From NCBI GenBank assembly GCA_036496425.1, contig DASXLG010000178.1, positions 1-34,268 of the forward strand: a stretch of 34,268 bases of DNA. The letters run 5' to 3'. Positions 16,223-22,955 of this stretch are shown piece after piece; positions within the stretch are counted from its first letter, which is position 1, and each line of letters starts with the position of its first letter. The notes under the pieces were generated by a model, which was not told where the DNA came from, did not search any database, and was given only the letters and a program-made list of their open reading frames with translations. This stretch comes from Terriglobia bacterium. GTDB taxonomy: Bacteria > Acidobacteriota > Terriglobia > 20CM-2-55-15. The position numbers were made by a program, and so were the translations under genes.

Positions 16223-18019
16223 TCATAACTGGACCATGAGTGCGACCCCGACCGCGACTACGCCGGCAACAATCCACACGACATAATCTCCGACAACGCC
16301 GGAGTGCAGTGATCGGAGGCCATTCACCATCGCCTGAACGGGAGAAGCCGCGAGTGATCGGCGGAATCCCCTGAACCGTCCGGCCAAAGCAAACCAGCCC
16401 AGGGCAGCGGCAATCAGCGCACTGCTGCACGATCGAATGATGGTCGCAACCTCGATATCCGCGGACGTCGACGTCTGGACAGGAGTTGGCGTTCCTTCAA
16501 GCACCCGTGAGGCATATGCGCCGGAGTCCTGCAGCGTTGCCGCATATCGCAAAATGCCGTCACGAAACGACCGGGGAACTCCGATACAAAGCGCGATCGC
16601 CAGAAGGGCAAGAGCCGGAATCGTCATGACAGGGGAAACAGGCCCGCGCTTCTCCGAGTCGTCATGAGACTCGGATGAAGGCAACGGCCGGCCCCTCCCG
16701 ATACCCAGAAAGATCCGCATCCCGCTGCGAAGGACAGCTCCTCCCGTCAAAATTCCCGCCAGCATGATGACGGCAGGCGCCCAGCCGTAGCCGGACCTTT
16801 TTGCGGCGTCCTCCAGCATTGCCGTCCCAAAGAACGTCGCGAATGGCGGCAGTCCTGCAAGCGCGAGCCCGCCGCCTGCAAAAATCAGGCCGGCTGCCCA
16901 TGAATGACAACGGCCCTTCAGCGCGACTTCATCGACGGTTCTGAACTGATGCACTAAGATACCGGCACCCATGAAAAGAGCGGCCTTCACCAGTGAATGG
17001 CCGGCCAGGTACGTCCAGACACCACTCATCGCCTGCGGCGTCATCATGCCGATTCCCATCAAAAGGATGCCCATATGACTGATTGTCGAGAACGCCAGGA
17101 GGCGCTTCAGGTGATGTTGGGCGAAACACATCACGCCGCCAACCACCGCGGTTGCAGTTCCAAAAAGGATGAACAACCACTGCAGCGCCGGTGTCGAATC
17201 CGGCAATGCCCGGGAAAACACCGTCCAATAGAACCGGACGACGGCATACAAACCAAGTTCGACCATGACGCCGGAAAACAAAACACACACGGGAGTCGGA
17301 GCAACCGCGTGCGCATCGGAGAGCCACAGGTGAAACGGGACGACGGCGCCTTTGATCAGGAATCCGGATGTGATCAATGCAAAGGCGATCAGGGTCAATG
17401 CGTCGCGCGATGCGCCCAGGGTGCGTCCGATCTGCGCGAGGTTGAGTGCTCCGGTGCGCGCATAGATCAACGCGATACCGTCCAGGACCAGGAACGCGCC
17501 GATCGTATTCGTGACCGCGAAATTCGCGGCGCCCTGAAGCGCTTCACGCTCCTCCGTCTTATACGCGCACAACGCAAAAGCGGAAGCGCTCATCAGCTCA
17601 AAGAACACGAACATGTTGAAGGCATCGCCCGTCAGGCAGAATCCGGACATTGCGGCAAGGAAAACCAGCATCAGGACATGGAACAACGTGCCGGCACGAT
17701 CGAAGTACTTGCAGGAAAAGATCAGCGCGGCAACCGTCAGACCTCCGCACAGTGTTGCCAGACCGGCGCCAATCGGATCCACTGCAAAGCAGATCCCAAT
17801 GGCAATACCGTTTCGGGGCTGCCAGTTACCAAGCCAATAAACGATGGTCTGGTGGCGGGAAGCAGAAAGAATGATTCCGGAAAACACGGTGCTCGAACCG
17901 GCCGCGATCAGCGCGATGCCGTCGGCTGCCCGGGAGTTGCAAATCGCCCTCAACGCCGCGAGAAGGACGGCCGCAAACAGCGGAACGATTACTGGAAGCG
18001 TGACAAGCCTTAGATCCAC
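16223..18019 (-). CDS. mrpD: Mrp-type cation/proton antiporter subunit D (NuoN/NuoM-like)
   Basis: Polytopic membrane protein of 598 residues of the proton-translocating subunit family shared by complex I (NuoL/M/N), Mrp antiporters and Mbh hydrogenases. Diagnostic segments are FFELMSASAFALCAYK (about 140-155), KGAVVPFHLWLSDAHAVAPTPV (about 225-245) and HHLKRLLAFSTISHMG (about 305-320). It is the last gene of the seven-gene operon, three bases after mrpC. In this operon it is the only large antiporter-like subunit, because no NuoL-like MrpA is encoded. A long C-terminal extension with extra helices (about 480-598) is present. It should carry the ion/proton channel of the complex. Confidence 0.9.
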   Translation of the reverse strand: MDLRLVTLPVIVPLFAAVLLAALRAICNSRAADGIALIAAGSSTVFSGIILSASRHQTIVYWLGNWQPRNGIAIGICFAVDPIGAGLATLCGGLTVAALIFSCKYFDRAGTLFHVLMLVFLAAMSGFCLTGDAFNMFVFFELMSASAFALCAYKTEEREALQGAANFAVTNTIGAFLVLDGIALIYARTGALNLAQIGRTLGASRDALTLIAFALITSGFLIKGAVVPFHLWLSDAHAVAPTPVCVLFSGVMVELGLYAVVRFYWTVFSRALPDSTPALQWLFILFGTATAVVGGVMCFAQHHLKRLLAFSTISHMGILLMGIGMMTPQAMSGVWTYLAGHSLVKAALFMGAGILVHQFRTVDEVALKGRCHSWAAGLIFAGGGLALAGLPPFATFFGTAMLEDAAKRSGYGWAPAVIMLAGILTGGAVLRSGMRIFLGIGRGRPLPSSESHDDSEKRGPVSPVMTIPALALLAIALCIGVPRSFRDGILRYAATLQDSGAYASRVLEGTPTPVQTSTSADIEVATIIRSCSSALIAAALGWFALAGRFRGFRRSLAASPVQAMVNGLRSLHSGVVGDYVVWIVAGVVAVGVALMVQL

Positions 18020-18022
18020 ACC

Positions 18023-18373
18023 TCACCATCTTAAAAAGCGGATTTTGTCGGGGTCCAGCGAGCCGGCCCGCTGATGGATCTGCATCGCCAGGGCGAGCAG
18101 CAGCGCCATCACCACGGCTTCAACGACAATATCGGTCAACATCAGCGCCTGAACAATCGGATCCACCGCCGGCGTGTCCGGAGAGATGTTGGCGTATATC
18201 GGCGATGTCGCGCCGCTCCGATATCCGATCGTGACGAGAAGTACATAAGTCGAGGACTGCAGCACGGCGATGCACATGATCAGGTGCACATAATTCCTGC
18301 TGGTGACGATACCGTAGAGACCCACGATGAAGAGCCATGCGGCAATGCCATATGGCCAGTGTGTAGCGATCAT
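18023..18373 (-). CDS. mrpC: Mrp antiporter subunit C (NuoK-like)
   Basis: Small membrane protein of 116 residues with three helices, homologous to NuoK. Helix 1 (about 7-25), helix 2 (about 29-49, VHLIMCIAVLQSSTYVLLVTIGY) and helix 3 (about 75-97, containing DPIVQALMLTDIVVEAVVMALLL) are in the order typical of MnhC/MrpC, and the PIVQALMLTDIVV stretch is highly characteristic. Its start overlaps the end of the MrpB gene by four bases. It bridges the D subunit to the rest of the antiporter complex. Confidence 0.9.
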   Translation of the reverse strand: MIATHWPYGIAAWLFIVGLYGIVTSRNYVHLIMCIAVLQSSTYVLLVTIGYRSGATSPIYANISPDTPAVDPIVQALMLTDIVVEAVVMALLLALAMQIHQRAGSLDPDKIRFLRW

Positions 18374-19149
18374 TTGCCCCTCCTCTTCGTTTTCAATCGG
18401 AGCTCGAGCGTCTCTTCCAGAAACGAAATGAGCAGAAGCACAAAACCGCCCGCTACCGCCATCCCCGTCGCGAGGCTGATCAGCGGTATGGTGCCCCCGG
18501 AGTAAACCTTCGGGTCGGCCGGGCCGAGGGGAACAACGTTTTCAAGAAAGGATTTGCCCCAGATCAGGCCTGCCACGCCAATCAGGATGTAACCGCCGAC
18601 GCCGGCCGATTCCGCAAGTTCGCCAAGCATTGCAGGCGCGACTTTCTTGAATATTTCCAGATCGCCGGCAACATAGACCAGCAGTGGAACCGTCGCAAGA
18701 ACGACTCCTCCCTGGAATCCTCCGCCCGGGGTGAGTTGCCCATGAGTCACGACGTAAATTCCAAACAGAACCGCGGGCGCTGCAAGCGCAAGACTCAGGA
18801 GCCGGACGGCATCGCTCGGTTCCGGAACTTTCCGGGCGCCCTCATCCTGTTCGCTCTCATTCGTGTCTTTGATCTCGTCGGGCCGCTGGCGCAACAGAAG
18901 AGTCGCGCCGATAACAGATACAAAAAGGATGGATTCTTCGCCAAGAGTGTCGAACCCGCGATAATCGAAATTCACGGCAGAAACGACGCCGGTGGTGTGC
19001 CGTTCTTTGACGGTGATGGCATTCAGGACATCGCCATACGGACCTCTATAATGTCCGATGGCAGGTATTCCCTCCATTGCGGCCAGAAGCAGGATCAAAA
19101 ACGCTGCGGCCAGAGGAAGGAATAAAAAGATTCGAACCCGCCGGCTCAT
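18370..19149 (-). CDS. mrpB: MbhE-MrpB fusion: antiporter subunit B with MrpA C-terminal domain
   Basis: Membrane protein of 259 residues joining two modules. The N-terminal part (about 1-90) has the VNFDYRGFDTLGEESILF motif of the C-terminal domain of MrpA, which archaeal complexes encode separately as MbhE. The C-terminal part (about 110-250) is MnhB/MrpB: APAVLFGIYVVTHGQLTPGGGFQGG is the family signature, followed by two more helices. A charged linker (about 90-112) separates them. The start overlaps the preceding DUF4040 gene by four bases. The fusion, plus the separate DUF4040 gene, replaces the C-terminal end of a conventional MrpA. Confidence 0.88.
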   Translation of the reverse strand: MSRRVRIFLFLPLAAAFLILLLAAMEGIPAIGHYRGPYGDVLNAITVKERHTTGVVSAVNFDYRGFDTLGEESILFVSVIGATLLLRQRPDEIKDTNESEQDEGARKVPEPSDAVRLLSLALAAPAVLFGIYVVTHGQLTPGGGFQGGVVLATVPLLVYVAGDLEIFKKVAPAMLGELAESAGVGGYILIGVAGLIWGKSFLENVVPLGPADPKVYSGGTIPLISLATGMAVAGGFVLLLISFLEETLELRLKTKRRGK

Positions 19150-19385
19150 TCCCGATCCCGCCGGAATTTGGCGAGCGTGAGCATCACCATGAGAGGCAGC
19201 GCGACCGCGCCGATCGCAATTTGAGAAAGAGCAACGTCCGGGGCCTGAAACACAAAGAACATCAGGGCAAGGATCAACCCATAAAAGCTGAGCCCGATCA
19301 CTTGATCGACCGGACGCCGCGTCAACACGACGGCGGTTCCGCCGATACCCGCCAGAATCAGAACGAGTGTTTGCAGCCCATCCAT
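19146..19385 (-). CDS. MbhD-like (DUF4040) antiporter subunit
   Basis: Membrane protein of 79 residues with three hydrophobic segments, equal to the DUF4040/MbhD part of MrpA. The telltale stretch is QAPDVALSQIAIGAVALPLMVMLTL (about 45-69), which matches the family's APDVAxTExxVGA pattern. The ATG at 19385 is thirteen bases after the mrpG stop; a longer opening to 19481 would overlap mrpG and has no better start. It is coupled to the MbhE-MrpB gene by a four-base overlap. Confidence 0.82.
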   Translation of the reverse strand: MDGLQTLVLILAGIGGTAVVLTRRPVDQVIGLSFYGLILALMFFVFQAPDVALSQIAIGAVALPLMVMLTLAKFRRDRE

Positions 19386-19398
19386 GTTTTGTCTGTTC

Positions 19399-19719
19399 TC
19401 AGCCGGCCTGTTTACGATCGTCTTTTTCCTGCACTGCCCAATGGCCCGACGCCCGGATCCGCGCCGCACGCGCGGTTGCATGAGTCAACACGGGATTGGT
19501 GATGAAAAGGATGAGGGCGCAAAGAATCGCCTTCACTGTGGCCTGGGAGGAACCTTCCTCCAATACGATGGCAGCGGCAATCAGACCGACACTCAAGGTA
19601 GAAGGCGGCGCGAGATAGTGCAGTTTCTCATTGACGCCCGGCATCACTAAGACTCCGATGCAGCTGAACAGCGCGATGACCACACCGCCGTATATGAGGA
19701 TGTGAATTATCCATTCCAT
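19399..19719 (-). CDS. mrpG: Mrp antiporter subunit G
   Basis: Membrane protein of 106 residues with three helices, MnhG/MrpG/PhaG family. The IGVLVMPGVNEKLHYLAPPSTLSVGLI segment (about 20-46) has the typical pattern of conserved proline and a helix-breaking loop, and LCALILFITNPVLTHATARAA (about 67-87) is the family's C-terminal motif. Start ATG at 19719 overlaps the mrpF stop (ATGA), preferred over the open frame running back to 20067. A hydrophilic tail ends the protein. Confidence 0.9.
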   Translation of the reverse strand: MEWIIHILIYGGVVIALFSCIGVLVMPGVNEKLHYLAPPSTLSVGLIAAAIVLEEGSSQATVKAILCALILFITNPVLTHATARAARIRASGHWAVQEKDDRKQAG

Positions 19720-19973
19720 CACATCCAGCGCTCCAGGAAACGCGCAAACACCATTCCGCCGCCGAATGAGAGCAGCGCCATCATCAGAGCCAGATCGAAC
19801 AGAAAGCTGCGGTGGTACCCCTCGGCAAGCAGCATCATGATTACTACAGCTAAAACCGTTCCGCACTCCAGGCCCACCAGACGGCTGGCGGCATCCTTCG
19901 TGAACGCCACAATCCCGCAGGGGACGAATCCCAGCATCAACAGGAATGCGGTAATGAGCCAGACATTGTTCAT
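19719..19973 (-). CDS. mrpF: Mrp antiporter subunit F
   Basis: Small membrane protein of 84 residues, MnhF/MrpF/PhaF family, with three helices. The second helix holds RLVGLECGTVLAVVIMMLLA (about 31-50), where family members have DR(I/V)xAL at the equivalent place, and FLFDLALMMALLSFGGGMVFARFLER closes the protein as usual. It overlaps mrpE by four bases at its start and mrpG by a stop/start overlap at its end. Confidence 0.88.
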   Translation of the reverse strand: MNNVWLITAFLLMLGFVPCGIVAFTKDAASRLVGLECGTVLAVVIMMLLAEGYHRSFLFDLALMMALLSFGGGMVFARFLERWM

Positions 19974-20464
19974 TTCGCACCCAGCCGTTTCGCCATTTCA
20001 GGCACATCCGATGGCGCGAGCTGGTGCACCAGCATCGAATCTTTTTCCTGGTCGATTCCGATAACAATGGAATTCGGAGGCATCGTCATAAAACCCAACG
20101 CGAGGGCACGGCGGGCCGACGAACGCGCGGAGTGTCCACCGGCATCAAACGCGATGGAACGGAGCACACTGTCAGGTTCCTTTTGCAATACGAGCCGCCG
20201 GATCAGGACTCTGAACACGACCGCTGTATCTTGAACGATATATCCCGGCAAACGCCAGACCTCCAGAAGCCATCCCGGCCGGGGACTGAACCGGGCGAGC
20301 CGCCGCCGGATCGCCGCGTCTCCTGTCGCAGCCAGTGCCGCCGCGGCAATTCCGATAACAACCTCCGCCATTTCAGTTTTGGCAACGAAGGCGAACCAAA
20401 GTGCCAGCATCACCAGAAACTGTACCGGCCAGGTCCGCACATACGTTTGCAGAAAACCTCGCAT
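19970..20464 (-). CDS. mrpE: Mrp antiporter subunit E
   Basis: First gene of the antiporter operon, 164 residues, MnhE/MrpE/PhaE family. N-terminal helices (about 11-45) are followed by the family core WRLPGYIVQDTAVVFRVLIRRL (about 70-90) and the soluble C-terminal region with ALGFMTMPPNSIVIGIDQEKDSMLVHQL (about 120-147), equal to the family's TPGT-like block. ATG at 20464 lacks a clear Shine-Dalgarno. It diverges from the regB-like gene with a 267-base intergenic region (20465-20731), in which I see no further gene and which must hold the operon's promoter. Confidence 0.87.
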   Translation of the reverse strand: MRGFLQTYVRTWPVQFLVMLALWFAFVAKTEMAEVVIGIAAAALAATGDAAIRRRLARFSPRPGWLLEVWRLPGYIVQDTAVVFRVLIRRLVLQKEPDSVLRSIAFDAGGHSARSSARRALALGFMTMPPNSIVIGIDQEKDSMLVHQLAPSDVPEMAKRLGAK

Positions 20465-20731
20465 GATATGACAGCAACCAAGGCTTGCAATTGCTCTGCC
20501 AACGTAGAGGTCACAACAGCAGTGGCAGATCAATCCTCGAGGAGCAGTGGTCTGACAATGGGCCTGACAAGACTCACCGAACGGAATTCCGGTACCGCCC
20601 GGGCACTTCCTGCAAATCGCGGTCGCTCACGCCAGACGGCTCCAGCACAGCCATTCGCGACGAATCTGCGGATGGTAGATTTTTCCGGGACAGCCGCACG
20701 CCGCCGGCGAAAAGCGTTATAAACTTTGCCC

Positions 20732-21982
20732 ATGATTGTCGATAGGCATCTGGCCTTGCGCTGGGTCGTCCGGCTACGGCATGGATTGATCGTGGGCGAG
20801 ATCGCCCTGATCGCCGGTTTGTCGTACGGACTCCGAATTCCGATGCCGTTGGTATGGCTGGGGCCGGCTCTTGCCGTTCAAGCCTTGAGCAACTGGCTGC
20901 TCAACCTTGAGAAAGGGCGCCTTAACTGGAATGCGGAACATATGGTCGGCGGACTATTCGTGCTGGATACCTTCTGCCTGACGCTGATTCTCGCATTGAG
21001 TGGCGGTCCGGCGAATCCCTTCAGTCTCCTGTACCTCGTTCAGATTACCTTTTCCGCTGTGGTGCTGCGCGAGTGGTGGACGCGCGGGCTCGGTATCATT
21101 TCAACGCTCTGCTTCGGACTGCTGTTTCTGGTGTCACGGGACGTGCCGGCTTTCCATCAGCACACGGAGCCGGGCGTGGTTTCGGTTCATCTGCTCGGGA
21201 TGTGGGTGGCGTTTGCGAGCGCCGCCTTGCTCATCAGCTTTTTCGTCGGCCGGCTGTCGGCCGAAATCCTGTTGATGCAGAAGCGCCTGGCCCGGAACGA
21301 ACGGCTGGCATCGCTTGTAACGCTGGCTGCCGGAGCTGCCCACGAGATTGCAACTCCGCTTTCAACGATTGCCGTGACCGCAAAAGAAATGGAGCACGAC
21401 GCGGGGGTTCGTCTTTCCGATCAGCGAATGCAGGAGGATGCGCGCCTGATCCGCTCTCAAGTGGAACGCTGCCGGTTGATTCTCGAGCGCATGGGCGCGC
21501 AAGGCGCGGATCCGTTTGGAGAGTCGCCCCGGGTCATCGGTTTGGAACAATTGCTCATGCAGGTGCGAGAGAACTTTCCGGACGAGCGCTCGCGCATTTG
21601 TATCGAGACGGATTCCCGAAGCGCGGCGAATTGTATGATCCCGGTTCGCGCCGCGGTCGAGGCATTGTCCGCTCTCGTGAAGAACGCCCTGGACGCCAGC
21701 CCGAACGGCCATGCGGTAAAGTTACGAGCCATGCGCCATGCTCCCGAGAGCGTGCGTTTTCTGATTCGTGATGAAGGTATCGGAATGAGCGCCGAGATCA
21801 TGGAGCGCGTTGCAGAACCGTTCTTTACGACCAAGGCGCCGGGGAAGGGGATGGGACTCGGCGCATTTCTGGCCCACCTCTTTGCCCAGACTCTGGGCGG
21901 AAATTTATCGTTCGAATCGGCGCCCGGGCGCGGGTGTACGGCGATTCTCGAACTTCCGGATATGACCGATGCGCGATCCTGA
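20732..21982 (+). CDS. regB: RegB/PrrB/ActS-type redox sensor histidine kinase
   Basis: Membrane sensor kinase of 416 residues. About six helices (residues 12-175) contain the GGPANPF motif (91-97) that matches the quinone-binding GGxxNPF of RegB. The H-box is GAAHEIATPLSTIA with H204; C247 in the VERCRLIL segment sits where RegB has its redox-active cysteine. N-box (LVKNALDAS), DEGIGM and GKGMGLGAF nucleotide motifs are intact. Kinases of this type sense the quinone pool and thiol state and phosphorylate RegA. I prefer ATG 20732 to a TTG two codons earlier. A TATAAA at 20718-20723 is eight bases before it, hinting at an almost leaderless mRNA. It overlaps the regulator gene by 14 bases. Confidence 0.9.
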   Translation: MIVDRHLALRWVVRLRHGLIVGEIALIAGLSYGLRIPMPLVWLGPALAVQALSNWLLNLEKGRLNWNAEHMVGGLFVLDTFCLTLILALSGGPANPFSLLYLVQITFSAVVLREWWTRGLGIISTLCFGLLFLVSRDVPAFHQHTEPGVVSVHLLGMWVAFASAALLISFFVGRLSAEILLMQKRLARNERLASLVTLAAGAAHEIATPLSTIAVTAKEMEHDAGVRLSDQRMQEDARLIRSQVERCRLILERMGAQGADPFGESPRVIGLEQLLMQVRENFPDERSRICIETDSRSAANCMIPVRAAVEALSALVKNALDASPNGHAVKLRAMRHAPESVRFLIRDEGIGMSAEIMERVAEPFFTTKAPGKGMGLGAFLAHLFAQTLGGNLSFESAPGRGCTAILELPDMTDARS

Positions 21983-22511
21983 TTTAACAGTTCTCGTGGT
22001 CGACGACGATCCAACCTTTCGGAATCGCCTGTGCCGTGCGTTTCGCGATCGGGATTGCGAGGCCTACGAGGCGGAGACGGCACAAGCGACGCTGGACGTT
22101 GCACGCAGCGTAAGCCCCGATCTTGTTCTGCTGGATCTGAAAATGCCTGGGCTGAGCGGGCTCGATCTGATTCAAGACATCAAGAAGGTCGATTCCACGA
22201 TTGCCGTTATCATTCTCACCGGTTACGGAAGTATTCCCACCGCAATGCAGGCCTTGAAGCTCGGCGCCGATCACTACCTGGGCAAACCTGCCGATGCGGA
22301 GCAGATTCTGGCCGCTTATCAGGACCTGGCATCCGGTTCAGCGCGGAAGCCGGCGCCGACAACGGTTCCGTCGCTCGCAAGGGTGGAGTGGGAACACATC
22401 CAGCGCGTGCTTTCAGATTGTTCCGGAAATATCAGCCAGGCAGCGAAGCTGCTAGGGATCCATCGCCGCTCGCTGCAGCGGAAATTGTCGAAGTATCCGC
22501 CGGCGCAGTAG
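21969..22511 (+). CDS. regA: RegA/PrrA/ActR-type response regulator
   Basis: DNA-binding response regulator of 180 residues paired with the RegB-like kinase. The receiver domain (about 6-118) has the acidic pair DDD (12-14), phospho-acceptor D56 in LVLLDLKMPG, T84 and K106 (GKPAD). A proline-rich linker leads to a Fis-type helix-turn-helix: NISQAAKLLGIHRRSLQRKLSK (about 155-176), nearly the RegA recognition helix as I know it from Proteobacteria. RegA-type regulators control respiration, redox and carbon metabolism genes. Here the divergent antiporter operon and the downstream copper protein are the nearest possible targets; that is inference. Confidence 0.92.
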   Translation: MRDPDLTVLVVDDDPTFRNRLCRAFRDRDCEAYEAETAQATLDVARSVSPDLVLLDLKMPGLSGLDLIQDIKKVDSTIAVIILTGYGSIPTAMQALKLGADHYLGKPADAEQILAAYQDLASGSARKPAPTTVPSLARVEWEHIQRVLSDCSGNISQAAKLLGIHRRSLQRKLSKYPPAQ

Positions 22512-22532
22512 GATTTCATGAGGAGGAAGGGA

Positions 22533-22850
22533 ATGAAGAGATCTGTTGTCTTGATCGCTACGATTCTATGTCTGGCGGCTGGTCTGGCCTTTGGCCAGCA
22601 GGGCGGCAAGGACGGAAAAAAGGAGTTTCCTTTTAAAGGGAAGGTCGAGAAGGTCGATCCCAATGCCAAGACGATTTTAGTGAATAACGAGAGCATCCCG
22701 GGCTGGATGAGTTCGATGTCGATGACCTACACCGTCGACAAGCCGGCAGTCTTGAAGAGTGTGAAACCCGGTGACCAGGTGACGGCCAAAGTACATGAAG
22801 GGGATTTTAAAGTCCTCTATGACCTGAAAGTCGTTCCGCCAAAGAAATAA
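22533..22850 (+). CDS. CusF-like periplasmic copper-binding protein
   Basis: Secreted protein of 105 residues. A signal peptide (MKRSVVLIATILCLAAGLAFG) precedes a small beta-barrel domain with GKVEKVDPNAKTILVNNESI, GWMSSMSMTYTV and LKPGDQV-like (VKPGDQVTAKV) segments, the pattern of CusF-type and related copper-chaperone domains; the W-M-x-x-M-S-M methionines and tryptophan are the presumed metal site. AGGAGG (22521-22526) is six bases before the ATG at 22533, preferred to the ATG at 22518. It begins 21 bases after regA, so it is probably in the same transcript. Metal specificity is inferred from family only. Confidence 0.85.
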   Translation: MKRSVVLIATILCLAAGLAFGQQGGKDGKKEFPFKGKVEKVDPNAKTILVNNESIPGWMSSMSMTYTVDKPAVLKSVKPGDQVTAKVHEGDFKVLYDLKVVPPKK

Positions 22851-22857
22851 AAAAACC

Positions 22858-22946
22858 ACATGGTGCGTGAGCGACCCCCTGCCGCCGCTTCGCGGCGGCT
22901 GTCCCCCTGTATCAGGGGGACAGTAGAACATGGCAAAGCACCATGT
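22858..22946. repeat. Composite palindromic element between convergent genes
   Basis: An outer stem ACATGGTGC (22858-22866) / GCACCATGT (22938-22946) encloses two hairpins: GCCGCCGC/GCGGCGGC (22881-22888, 22892-22899) and CTGTCCCCCTG/CAGGGGGACAG (22899-22909, 22913-22923). All stems are perfect, giving a three-way-junction shape. It fills the gap between the copper-protein stop and the MscS stop, so it can serve as a bidirectional 3'-end structure. Its form suggests a small dispersed repeat. No U-tract follows it. Confidence 0.7.
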
Positions 22947-22955
22947 TGATCGCGC

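Noticed and set aside
16997-18013. A 338-codon open frame on the plus strand
   Set aside because: Antisense to mrpD, with low-complexity D/R/Q/H-rich product and no recognisable motif.
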